From NCBI RefSeq assembly GCF_000328475.2, contig NC_026496.1, forward strand, positions 186,001 to 250,000: a DNA stretch of 64,000 bases, given 5' to 3'. Positions 1-9,550 of the stretch are shown in pieces. Source of the stretch: Mycosarcoma maydis. Lineage: Eukaryota > Basidiomycota > Ustilaginomycetes > Ustilaginales. The notes beneath the pieces were generated by a model that was not told the origin of the DNA, searched no databases, and was given only the letters and a program-made list of their open reading frames with translations. Numbering within the stretch: the first letter of the stretch is position 1; every line of letters begins with the position of its first letter. A program made the translations under genes and the position numbers.

Positions 1-565
1 TACTAGAGTGTATGGCGACGGGGCTCCAAAAACTGTCCCAGCAGAAAAATAATTCTCGACTTTTTTATGATGCATAAAATTTGATTGCTCTCAACAATTA
101 ATGGCACAGTCTTTAAGAGAAGAGGCAGAGCTTGCCAACCATATAGGTTTGCAATGGTACTGATCTGAAGAATGGTGAGCAATGGAGTGATGTTTGGAGA
201 CGGCAAATTTTTCGGGACAGTAAACGCGCGCGCTGTAGATGTCTGTGTCTATTGCTTGATGATGGAGAGAAGGAAAGGAGCAAAGAGTATAAAGGAGACA
301 TTACAGCTGAGGCATATAATCATGAAATGGCTGGCTCGAGCTCCGCTTCCTCAGAGTCTCTCTCCCTCTCTCATGAGTTGCCTGTATATGAGGTCAAAGT
401 GGGTCGTCCTGATACTGAAATGATGCAGATTCGATGAAGATGTTCTTGGAGCCGCGAAGATGCTTGACCGGATCGCTAAAAATATCTTTGCCAAGAATGA
501 GCGATTGCCATTGCAGTTGTCTGACGCTGACGCTTCTCACCTCAACAATTGCTTCAAGTGTCAAC
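1..565. other. Window left edge and upstream region of effector gene 1
   Basis: No complete gene is supported here. A TATAAA lies at 288-293, but it is about 270 bp from the effector ATG at 566. Two adjacent reading frames look weakly protein-like (252-434 in one frame, 424-621 in another), separated by a stop/frame change near 421-437. They could be a decayed coding relic or chance (see findings). Confidence 0.4.
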
Positions 566-1102
566 ATGAAAGTTGGCTTGCCGGACCTCCTGCTCCTGTG
601 CCTCTTGTTCGTCGTGGCTTGTAGGGCAGTTGAGCGTATCCAACCATTCCAGCCAGTGACACCTTATGCAGACCTTCAACATAACATGGCCATGACGACG
701 ATACTACAAGATGCGATCAATGCGGCCAATAGACACTTCAGAATTGAGCCCGGCCATCTGCAACCTGCTTGGCCCTGGCCTTTCAACGATGAATCGTATA
801 GGGGTGCATTGTTCGGACTCCTTCAAGATCCTGATTCGCGATATGTCCAGCTTGGAACTGATGGCGAGTACAGCCTTTTCGCAGCTCCTTGGCATGTGTA
901 TGTTGCGGCTCAGCAGAGGTTCAAGAACTACGTCTTGTTCTTCAAAGTACACCAGACAAACGGAGTTGTTCCAGTCGGCTTTTCGGACTACCGTACACAC
1001 AATCTCCCGGGTAGATCCATCGGTTTTGGTGAAGCGTTGCAACAGGCAGCCACTATCTCACACGCCGAATTGATGGGCCGATTGCCCTTGTTGGGCGCGT
1101 AA
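566..1102 (+). CDS. Small secreted effector-like protein 1
   Basis: This gene encodes 178 residues. I chose the ATG at 566 because it starts directly with a signal peptide (MKVGLPDLLLLCLLFVVAC, residues 1-19). The longer open frame from 434 would bury that peptide 44 residues in. The mature part has no cysteine and no domain I recognise. It has a QPFQP stretch near the mature N-terminus, a PDSRYVQL segment, then a WHVYV..YVLFFKV strand-like region. These align by eye with the two downstream secreted proteins (QPFEP, SPDARFML and YRFIEL..KMIMML in protein 3), so the three look like diverged tandem paralogues. In smut fungi, tandem groups of short secreted proteins are typically plant-infection effectors. 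That role is inferred from context and no function is known from the sequence. Confidence 0.75.
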   Translation: MKVGLPDLLLLCLLFVVACRAVERIQPFQPVTPYADLQHNMAMTTILQDAINAANRHFRIEPGHLQPAWPWPFNDESYRGALFGLLQDPDSRYVQLGTDGEYSLFAAPWHVYVAAQQRFKNYVLFFKVHQTNGVVPVGFSDYRTHNLPGRSIGFGEALQQAATISHAELMGRLPLLGA

Positions 1103-1536
1103 ACAAAAGCGTGTACGAAGAGCATGCTGCAAGTCGTGAGTCACAAAGGCAGCACACGGTCGGCGTAGCCAAACTTATCAAGATAAGTTAGGTTCCAGCA
1201 AATCTAGATGATGAAGAACTCGTGACTGTTCGTTGCTACAGACTTGGTCGCCAGCGAGTCTGGGAAACCTGGGTTGTGTCTGGCTGTGGCTTCACCCTTT
1301 TGATAGTGAGTGACCACTCTTTTGACCGGTGTTAATGAGATAGAGAGGCTTACAACAACGTTCTTAAGCCTCTCAACGCTGCATGAGATTCCCACGCCAG
1401 TGGAGCTCACGCTCACAATAGTGACACACCACAACAACGTCCAATAGGAGTTACTGTTCTGGACCAGATCCCTCTGGTATATATACAGAAGTTCTTGAGC
1501 TCGCTCGAGCATCTTAGTCCGTTAGCTTCACTCAAG
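1103..1536. other. Intergenic region and promoter of effector gene 2
   Basis: No gene is seen. The stretch holds a TAAGTTA word (1184-1190) and ends with the CCAAT/TATA promoter of the next gene. A 102-residue minus-strand frame (1204-1512) has no coding character. Confidence 0.6.
1441..1485 (+). promoter_or_regulatory. CCAAT box and TATA box of effector gene 2
   Basis: A CCAAT at 1441-1445 is followed by TATATATA at 1478-1485. The TATA box ends 51 bp before the ATG at 1537, which leaves room for a transcription start about 30 bp downstream and a very short leader. The strong TATA is seen directly. Its activity is inferred. Confidence 0.55.
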
Positions 1537-2088
1537 ATGAAGTACCCATTTCAAACTTTTCTACCTCTTCATCTCCTCTGGCTTCTTCAATTACTCAGCT
1601 CAACCATTTGTCGAGGGGCAGAGAGCGACGGTGGACTAGATCTAGACTGGAATCCATTCATCGATGACCAAATAGAAGACACGGCGACGGCAAATGCAGC
1701 TTTACAACCTTTGGCGGAACATACGACGTTGAAAGACTGGTTTACGCCGATAGTTGGCTATACAGAAGACGGGGCTGAACGCGCGCGCTCGCACATCCTA
1801 GAGACCACTACCCGTTTCACCCTTTTTCCTGACCCTCAGACCCGGAACGGGGCCTTTGCATACTCGACCTTCGTATTTCAACATCCAAGAACAGGTCGAT
1901 GGAAACAAGCCGTCATGATCCTCAGTTTGACACCGGGATTACGAGGAGAGTTCATCGGCGAGGCTCATTTTCCGGAAGGATTGTCGTCGGCAGAAAGATA
2001 CGATGCTTGGCAGCGTCTCAATAGTATTGCTGCGTGGAACAGGGAGGGTATATTGAGGCAATTTGGCTCACTTGCTTTGCACTTCTAG
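1537..2088 (+). CDS. Small secreted effector-like protein 2
   Basis: This gene encodes 183 residues. The ATG at 1537 is preferred over the frame opening at 1495 because it immediately gives a signal peptide (MKYPFQTFLPLHLLWLLQLL..., cleavage near SSTICRG) and sits just downstream of a strong TATA box. The mature protein is acidic at its start (ESDGGLDLDW) and essentially cysteine-free. A region reading STFVFQHPRTGRWKQAVMIL, then GEAHFPEG, then a helix with DAWQRLNSIA matches the order and spacing in protein 3 (YRFIELDGNGEHREEKMIMM, GLLHLP, HAWTHIQQMA). I recognise no known fold. It is the middle member of a three-gene tandem array. A host-directed effector role is inferred from secretion, size and clustering. 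Confidence 0.75.
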   Translation: MKYPFQTFLPLHLLWLLQLLSSTICRGAESDGGLDLDWNPFIDDQIEDTATANAALQPLAEHTTLKDWFTPIVGYTEDGAERARSHILETTTRFTLFPDPQTRNGAFAYSTFVFQHPRTGRWKQAVMILSLTPGLRGEFIGEAHFPEGLSSAERYDAWQRLNSIAAWNREGILRQFGSLALHF

Positions 2089-2590
2089 TATCAGCACCAA
2101 TTGCTCGTAGTATGACAATTAAAGTATCGAGATCGATAGAGCGGCCGTCGACAATTCCTCACTTCCAAGTCGTGATCTTGATTAAAACATAGTGTTCATC
2201 TGCAAGGTGAGTACTAGCTGGTAGCCGGCGTGCCCACCTGTCCATTAAAAGAAGCTCTTGTTACCTGAAGTTTCGTTCAATCCCTTTTATTTGCACGACA
2301 ACGGTGCTCTACTGGAGTGGGAGTATCGAGTCAAGCTGGTTAGTTGACAACACGACATTACGATGTGTCATTTATTGTTTAGGTTAGATGGATGAACTTG
2401 GCCAAACAGCAAGCGATTCAATGATGCAGAGGCATCTGCGTGCCTCGTGAGGTGAGATCGAGGTTGAGAGGATTACGTCAAAACGTTCTGATCGTCGACG
2501 AAATTGTATAACAAAGTATAAATAAGGCTTGAGTTAGTGCGAGTAGGGCTTCGTTAATGTCTGAGCAAGCTTACTCTGATACCTTCCAAG
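2089..2590. other. Intergenic region between effector genes 2 and 3
   Basis: No gene or repeat is seen apart from the TATA box near its right end. Confidence 0.6.
2517..2524 (+). promoter_or_regulatory. TATA box of effector gene 3
   Basis: TATAAATA at 2517-2524 lies 66 bp upstream of the ATG at 2591. The position resembles the TATA box of effector gene 2. Confidence 0.5.
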
Positions 2591-3148
2591 ATGCGTAACT
2601 CACGGTTCATGCTAGCAGTACTCCTCATCATAGCCGTCTGCCTAGCTGCATTTTCCGAAGCGGCCCGCAGAAGCGAGCAACCATTCGAGCCGTCAGATAT
2701 TGCAGTTGACATTGTGGACACATCGATCGCTCATCAACACGCTCACCAAGCCCAGCGATTGCTCCAACTCCCTCCGCACTACTTTACTCGCGTTGATCCG
2801 CCCGACTTCAACGTCTACCTCCGAACTCTGGTTCACCTCCATTCTCCCGACGCTCGTTTCATGCTCGACGCGTCTCAATGCTCTCACTCTGGGCACTGTC
2901 TCCTCATCTCTCCCTACCGCTTCATAGAGCTAGATGGAAATGGAGAACATAGGGAGGAAAAGATGATCATGATGTTGAGGGCCGAGAGAAACCAAGAGAT
3001 CGAGACGACCGGATTGCTTCATCTACCCCGTCCTGATCATTTGCACGCCTGGACTCACATTCAACAGATGGCAACGGAAAGCAGAGACAGTTTGGAATCA
3101 CGGTATCCGGCAGGACTTTTCAACTTCCCCGAGGTGCCAGAAATCTAG
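2591..3148 (+). CDS. Small secreted effector-like protein 3
   Basis: This gene encodes 185 residues. It starts with a clear signal peptide (MRNSRFMLAVLLIIAVCLAA, cleavage near FSEA). The mature part begins RRSEQPFEP, is His-rich around residues 45-55, and carries one close cysteine pair (CSHSGHC) that could form a small disulfide loop and is absent from proteins 1 and 2. Similarity to protein 1 (QPF.P, then PD.R near the middle) and to protein 2 (a hydrophobic KMIMML strand, then an LP turn and a HAW helix) supports common descent of all three genes. I recognise no domain. It is the last gene of the array and is followed by a repeat-bearing spacer. An effector role is inferred. Confidence 0.77.
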   Translation: MRNSRFMLAVLLIIAVCLAAFSEAARRSEQPFEPSDIAVDIVDTSIAHQHAHQAQRLLQLPPHYFTRVDPPDFNVYLRTLVHLHSPDARFMLDASQCSHSGHCLLISPYRFIELDGNGEHREEKMIMMLRAERNQEIETTGLLHLPRPDHLHAWTHIQQMATESRDSLESRYPAGLFNFPEVPEI

Positions 3149-3721
3149 CGAGAGATATGACCATATCCTTCGTGCAATATGCAACTCACGACTTGAGCAC
3201 GATTCACGATTGTCTTTCCGTATACACTCACGACTCTTCATAGAGCCTTCATCAACGTCAATCAGTGAATCGTGAATCACGAATCACGAATCTCGAAGCG
3301 TCACTAACGTGAAACACGAAACTCGAATCGTGAATAATAAAAAACTGGTGTTACATCTCAATGTTTTTTTTTGGGCTTGCTAGGATTTCCGTCTCGTGCG
3401 CGCCGAGCGTGAGGACGATCAACAGACACAAACTCGTGCGTGATTCTCGATTTGACATACCGGGCGAGACACGCGCAAGAGTAGCACGAAGCGTTATGCA
3501 ATACGCGTGTCTCTTCAGCGTTGTGTTGATCTATGCACGATTCTGAAACCTACGCTCAGAGCCAGATCGAAATCGGGGAGCATTGTGAGAGTCATGAGTC
3601 GTGAGTGTGCCCAACAGGAATCTACAGATAAGTTACGTCAAATACGATTTCGTCTTCGTTGCGCTTGGATCAACCTCACCACCAACTCCTTCCACGATAT
3701 TCGCTCATTTTAAAACAAACG
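3149..3721. other. Intergenic spacer with heptad repeats
   Basis: No gene is seen. The spacer holds a run of TCACGA-type heptads (next entry) and several single copies. The small open frames here are not coding-like. Confidence 0.6.
3271..3335. repeat. TCACGA-type heptad cluster
   Basis: Units of CGTGAAT/CACGAAT are repeated at 3271-3291, with diverged copies to 3335. Confidence 0.6.
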
Positions 3722-5330
3722 ATGCGTGAGCTCATCACGTAAGTCGCTGCCAATACGAGACTGACGATGAAAACCAAAGCAACAGAGAAGCGCTGACATT
3801 CGTCACTGGATGCCTTTCTCCCTTTGCTTGTTCACAGATTCGCCTGTGGTCAGGCAGGTAACCAGATCTCTTCGGCCTTTTGGCAATGCATCCTCAACGA
3901 GCACGGTCTTGATGGCGACGGCGTAAGTACCTTGAGTCATGCCATCTATCAACACATGCTTGAAGCAAGCACACTGACACAAAATTGATGCACGATTCAT
4001 CACACGGTCGCAGCGATACATTGGCGATAATGAAGCCGAGCAACTCTGCAAGGTCGGCGTCTTCTTTGAGCCGTCTGGCCAGGAAGGCAAGTATGTCCCT
4101 CGTTCGATTCAGGTCGACTTGGAACCGGGAACAATGGACACGATCCGCTCTGGTCCACTCGGCAAACTCTTCCGCCCCGACAACTACATCAACGGTGAAT
4201 CCGGAGCCGGCAACAACTTCGCAAAAGGCTACTATACTGAGGGAGCCGAGTTGCTCGACCAGGTGCTTGATGTGGCACGTAAGGAAGCTGAGAAAGCTGA
4301 CATGCTTCAAGGATTCCAACTCGTCCACTCGCTCGGTGGTGGTACGGGTTCCGGTTTGGGCACCAACCTTCTGACCAAGCTGCGCGAAGAGTTCCCGGAC
4401 CGTATGCTGGCCACGTGGTCGGTCTTGCCCTCTCCCAAGGTGTCGGATACGGTGGTGGAGCCGTACAATGCTACGCTGTCGTTCCACCAGCTGGTGGAGA
4501 ACTCAGATATGACCTTCTGTCTGGACAATGAAGCGCTGTACGACATCTGCCAGCGCACGCTGCGCACAAAGAATCCTACGTACTCGGACCTGAACTCGAT
4601 CATCTCGTTTGCCATGTCTGGATGCTCGACTACGCTGCGATTCCCGGGACAGCTGAACTCGGATTTGCGCAAGATGGGTGTCAACTTGGTGCCTTTCCCG
4701 CGTCTTCACTTTTTCACCACTGGATTTGCACCGCTGGTTGCGCCTGGATCGAAAGCGTACCAATCGCTCAAGACATCCGAGTTGATCGCACAGGGGTACG
4801 ATCCCAAGAACATTATGGCGGCTATTGATCCACGTCACGGCAAGTACCTCACCGTCGCTGCGATCTTCCGAGGCAAAGTCAACGCGAGGGATGTCGAAAA
4901 CGAAATGTACAACTTGCGCGAAAAGAATCCGGCCGGTTTCGTCGAGTGGATCCCCAACAACGTGCTCACGAGCCTGTGTGACATTGCACCACCTCAACTC
5001 AAGATGTCGGCCACTTTCATCGCCAACACAACGTCGATCCAAGAATTGTTCAAGCGAACACACGATCAATTCAGTCTCATGTTCAGGAGGAAGGCGTTCT
5101 TGCACTGGTACACGGGCGAGGGTATGGATGAGATGGAGTTTACAGAGGCAGAGTCCAATTTGATGGATCTTATCGCTGAGTATCAGCAGTACGAGACGGC
5201 TGGCGTAGACGATCTCGGTGACGAAGAGCTGTATGAGGGCGAGTACGAGGAACAAGGCCACGAGCACGTATACGATCAACAACCCTATGACGCCCACGAA
5301 GAATCCATCCAGTATGCTGATGAACAATGA
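3722..5330 (+). CDS. Divergent beta-tubulin isotype
   Basis: Three exons are seen: 3722-3738, 3838-3922 and 4014-5330, with GT..AG introns of 99 and 91 nt. Together they encode 472 residues. The joined start reads [16 protein letters not shown], the tubulin N-terminus. The nucleotide loop GGGTGSG, the [20 protein letters not shown] segment and the beta-type end [20 protein letters not shown] identify it as beta rather than alpha tubulin. It forms microtubules with alpha tubulin. It diverges from ordinary fungal beta-tubulins: LREKNPAGF replaces the usual N-K-N-S-S-Y region before VEWIPNNV. The C-terminal tail is long and rich in Glu, Tyr, His and Gln. The residue matching Glu198 is Met (residue 200, SDMTFC). 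It is probably a second isotype rather than the main one, which I infer from this divergence. Confidence 0.9.
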
Positions 5331-5682
5331 TTCCACACGCTCAAAGCCCAGAAAAATGTACCATCACGCTCACCCTACGCTGCTTGCTCAACTTTGCGCA
5401 CCACCGCGGCTTGCGCGTACTGCAACCGGAAACAAGCTCCATTTCTCAGGCGTCCCTCACTCTGCATGTGCCCAACTGACCGTTCAAACCACGCTCTGTG
5501 CGCCACATCTTGGATCTGCCGACGAGACCAGGAACCCAAAAATCCAAGATTGACGGAGCGTTGACATGTTAGCATGCTACCTTGATGGACAAATAATGAG
5601 ACGAGCGACATGATGAGATGATGCGATGCGATGAGAAATGCGATTGCCGACAAGACCAAGCGGAACGATTCTAGCACGGAAT
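5331..5682. other. Convergent 3' spacer
   Basis: This stretch lies between the stop codons of the tubulin and the minus-strand channel gene. I see no gene. It would hold both 3' ends. Confidence 0.6.
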
Positions 5683-8157
5683 TCAGAACGCCGAGTGATG
5701 CTGCTGCTGTTGTGCAAGTCCGGACGCGTTGCCAAATTTGAACGGAGCAGGGCCCGACTGGGGTTGGAACGTGATGGGCTGAGGAGGCATCGAGTAGACA
5801 ATGCCGAGTTCCTCACAGGCGGTTTTAATGCGCCTCATGAGCTTGGTCCTGCGTTCCCATCGAGCGCCCCAGTCCTGCCAGTTGCTCTTGTGCTCGAACG
5901 CGACAATCAGCTCAATCGCGTTCTGTTGGGTGATCGAGTTGAAGTTGACGTCCAACGGACCACCAAACTCGCGATCGTTTTCCTTGGTCCAGGCGCGCAA
6001 CTTGGATCGAAGTCGATCCAGCGTTTCGAGCGACGTCTCAAAGCCCACTTGGATCAGCGTGAATTCCCACTGAGCACCACTGCGTCGTGAGTTGTAGATA
6101 TACTTCTTGGTGGCCAGCATCGCGTTGGGAGCCACAATCTCGGCGTTGACCGTTGTACGGAACGTGGTGGAAAGCAGACCGAATTCCTTGACAAACATCC
6201 ACTCGTCGTCGATGCAGACCAAGTCACCGACATCGTACGGATGAGTAGCAAAGATAAAGATCATGCTCTCGAAAACGTTCTTGGCCGAATTACCAAAGAT
6301 GAACGAGAAGCCGACAACAAAGGTGGAGAGCGGTACAATGTTGGAGACGGTCGAGTCACCGTTAAAGATGAGCATCCAAATAAAGATGACGATAATGAGA
6401 CCGATAAACATCAGTACACCGTCAAGTTTCGAGATGGCCGACGACATGTCCTTGAGCGAAGTGGAGAGCGAGCGCCTCTCGCGGTAGATGCGCTGCACCG
6501 CCTCACGCATCTCTTCTTTGCTGATGTCACCGTTGCGGTCGGCATCAAATAGGTTGAAGGCCTCGCGTGCTTCTTCATCGCTCTTGAAGTAGGGTACAAA
6601 ATCCTCGGCCACGAGCGTCGACTTGGAGTCCGAGAGGTTAGTAAAGAGTAGTTTAGCAAGCTTGCGAGCGGAGCGCTGCGAACCGAGCTGGCTGCCCTTG
6701 TAAAGCTTGCTGTCCTTCATGGTGGCCATGGCGATCGCATCGCTGATCTGAGCAGCGACGTTGGTCTTGCGCTCGCGCTTCTGCGTCTCGTGCTCTGTAG
6801 GCGTACGTGTGCCGTCGTCGTTGCGGTGTAGATGCATGTGCGGATGGTGGTGTAAATTCTGAGCGTTGGCACGCTTCTCTGGGTTTGAGTCGGCTTGCTG
6901 GGCAGCTGGGAAGTAGCCGCCGAGACCATCGCGGGACTGCTTGGCGGAGTGTTGGCCACCGTAGGCCTGCTTGAATCCAGGTGAGACGGGACGACTTCGC
7001 ATGGGATTAAAGCGACGCTTCTGCATAAGATACTTGGATTCGTGGAGCTTGTCGAGCGCCTTGAGCGCCTTCTGGTTTTGCTCAAGACGATCCTTGACGG
7101 CGGTCTTGTGAAAGTTGATGGCGATGAACTGAAGAATTACCTTTTCTACGAGCAAGATGATGCTGGTGGCAAAGAGGGAACGGATGACTTTGAAAATGGT
7201 GCGCCAGTACTCTGGTCTTGAGTAGGACGAGTACTGAATCGCGAGAACGCCGCCGAGACTGATCCAGGCCCAAGTGATGCAGAGGACGAGCTTGAAGTAG
7301 AGCGTAGTAGCCATGAAGGCTTCAATGTAAGTCTTGACGATCTCGGGTGCCTTTCCATAGACAGCGATGATAAGGCGAAGCGCGAGTGGCGGAATCCAAT
7401 CGACGATGAGAAAGGTTCCACAGCCCGCGGCCCAGATGATGGCGATCCAGATGCTCCAGACAACGACCTGCGCACGAGCAGCCGAGACGTTGTCGGTGAC
7501 AGTGACGACGATAAAGGGAACAAGACAGATGGCGGTACCGATCAAGGCGGCAAGAAAGATACGAACGGGACGAGCAAGACGGAGACAGGCAAGGTAGACC
7601 TTGCGACCACGCTTTGCACGTGTGATCTTGGCACCGTTGCGGGTGCGCTTCTCGTGGTCGTCTTCGTCGTCGCTGGAGGTGTCCCAATCGAAATCGTCCG
7701 ACTCGTCTACAGAGCTAGCAAGGGAGCTGGCACGACTGTGAGTTTTGTTGAGGGCGTCAGCACTTGCAAAGGGAGCGTGCGGTGGTTCGAATGGATCGTG
7801 TCTAGCTGGCAGGCCGATTTTGTTGGGACGCTGAGTACGCTCGACGAGCGTATTCTGATTGGCATTCGAGTCGATGTTTGTAGCATTGGAGGAATCGCCG
7901 TTGCTGCCACTACCGCTTGCGCTAGCGTTGTCATTTCGGAGGTGATCGTAACCAGCGTGATGATCAATATGCATTCCTTCGAAGAAATGTGGATCATCCA
8001 TACGATGCTGATGGAGGAAGTGAGCTGGAGGAGGACCGCCGACTGAGTCTGTAGATGTTCTGCGAGTGGTGCGCTGCTGCTGAGGTGTATGAATGTTGGC
8101 AAGTGGAATATCGGCGACATCCATCTGATCAGCCGTTTTATAAGGAAGCGAAGTCAT
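5683..8157 (-). CDS. EF-hand MscS-type mechanosensitive channel
   Basis: This is one open frame of 824 residues with an ATG at 8157. The N-terminal 180 residues are hydrophilic and low in complexity, with an acidic SDDEDD stretch. Several membrane segments follow (about 195-370), then an EF-hand loop DADRNGDISKEEM (about 537-549). Next come the last membrane helices (LMFIGLIIVIFIWMLIF and IVPLSTFVVGFSFIFG) and the MscS beta domain, with a GNSAKNVFESMIFIF helix and a HPYDVGD turn. This order matches the fungal Msy1/Msy2 family, which sits in the ER or cell-cortex membrane and releases calcium or ions on hypo-osmotic swelling. Calcium regulation through the EF-hand is known for the family and is inferred here. 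It is convergent with the tubulin gene. Confidence 0.9.
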   Translation of the reverse strand: MTSLPYKTADQMDVADIPLANIHTPQQQRTTRRTSTDSVGGPPPAHFLHQHRMDDPHFFEGMHIDHHAGYDHLRNDNASASGSGSNGDSSNATNIDSNANQNTLVERTQRPNKIGLPARHDPFEPPHAPFASADALNKTHSRASSLASSVDESDDFDWDTSSDDEDDHEKRTRNGAKITRAKRGRKVYLACLRLARPVRIFLAALIGTAICLVPFIVVTVTDNVSAARAQVVVWSIWIAIIWAAGCGTFLIVDWIPPLALRLIIAVYGKAPEIVKTYIEAFMATTLYFKLVLCITWAWISLGGVLAIQYSSYSRPEYWRTIFKVIRSLFATSIILLVEKVILQFIAINFHKTAVKDRLEQNQKALKALDKLHESKYLMQKRRFNPMRSRPVSPGFKQAYGGQHSAKQSRDGLGGYFPAAQQADSNPEKRANAQNLHHHPHMHLHRNDDGTRTPTEHETQKRERKTNVAAQISDAIAMATMKDSKLYKGSQLGSQRSARKLAKLLFTNLSDSKSTLVAEDFVPYFKSDEEAREAFNLFDADRNGDISKEEMREAVQRIYRERRSLSTSLKDMSSAISKLDGVLMFIGLIIVIFIWMLIFNGDSTVSNIVPLSTFVVGFSFIFGNSAKNVFESMIFIFATHPYDVGDLVCIDDEWMFVKEFGLLSTTFRTTVNAEIVAPNAMLATKKYIYNSRRSGAQWEFTLIQVGFETSLETLDRLRSKLRAWTKENDREFGGPLDVNFNSITQQNAIELIVAFEHKSNWQDWGARWERRTKLMRRIKTACEELGIVYSMPPQPITFQPQSGPAPFKFGNASGLAQQQQHHSAF

Positions 8158-9521
8158 CTTGGCGGTTGAGATGAATCGAACGGGATGTCAGCCGAGGGCG
8201 ACCGAGATCGTGTTTGATGATCGGGCAAGCTCTAGGCCGGCTAGGGCGTTTATGAAGATGAGACGAGGCGGGTGTGTACCTGACACGTAGTGGTGGCTGA
8301 GGCCATCGAATGGAGCAAATGGAGCGCGAGGCGATGCTGTCTACGGAAGACGGCCGATGTGATGAGGGTGATCGATATCGAAATCCTAGCTGCGATGGTA
8401 AAGAAACGTGGATCCAAGAACCTGTTGCACTTTCAGTGTAGCAACATGTGGTGATGGCGTAGAGGAAGGATCGATGTGCTATCGTATCCGAGTGCCCTGG
8501 ATGCGCCCAAGTCTCGAGTGTGAGCCAAGTCGTTGACACTGACAGGTAAGATGCAGCCAAGATTCAGATGTCTGTGCTTTATCGCAAGGCAAACTCGTTC
8601 TTTCGCTGAGATCACATGCAAAGTCAAATTCGCAAGTTGCTCTGTCAGCTGGCGGCAGAGTAAGCAACGCAGCTACAGCCACAACAAATCACGAATCTGA
8701 AAAATCACGAATACACATACGGTATAACTTACAGTCACGAGTATATTTCAGAGCTTGTGGTCGCCAACGGTCATGCAAATCGTCACACACACCGCCTTTA
8801 AACTTGAAAATTAAGTGGCCGAGAATTCCCCGGTATAGTCACAGCCAGCGGCCGTCTAATGTGATCTTACAGCTGGTCCGAACCGATGTGCGAGTCACGA
8901 GTGCGACTGAAACTCGAAAAAAGGTACCAAGCCGTGCTTTCACCTGCCGTGTGCCATGAACGTGAGGCGATCGGTTGCAACGCTTGAAATGGTCGGTCGA
9001 GCCACCTTGACGACATCCTGAGCAGCCCGTGGAGCACGTCTCTTTTCTTGCAGACGCGTGCATGGGAGAGTAGCAACCAAGAGCACGAGTTTAGGGGTTT
9101 GGTCGCCTTTGCTTACGTTGATGTAGTTATATGTGGTGGCATGTCGCAATCACGAATCCTTTGCACCCACTTCGCCTTACCGTACATTCACGATTGGCTT
9201 GTCCAACCATCACGAATCACGAATGTAGAGGTTCAGCGAGGTTGGCATTCCGATTCTTTGTTTGCAAAAGCTGCTGGCAATCGAGTGCTGCTGCCTTTTT
9301 GAGGCTGACAACGTTTTGAACGTCGGTGTCTTTCGTTTGTGCACTGCCATGCAGGAAAGCCAGCAAGCTGGTAACGCCAAGCCACGCTTAAAATTCAGAA
9401 CAAGCGTGAAGATTTTCCGCTCTTTGGTGCTCTTGATTTTTGTCAACGTGATCTTGGGTTACAAAACAAGGCAGCCGAGTGTCACGAGTTGCGAGTCACG
9501 AGTCAAGATTATCGTCGGGCC

Positions 9522-9550
9522 ATTCACGATTCACGATTCACGATTCACGA
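9522..9550. repeat. Heptad tandem repeat (ATTCACG)
   Basis: Four perfect ATTCACG units in tandem. Confidence 0.8.

Noticed and set aside
8138..8560. 140-codon minus-strand frame overlapping the channel gene start
   Set aside because: It is Ser/Arg-rich and out of frame with the channel gene, and most of it lies in that gene's leader.
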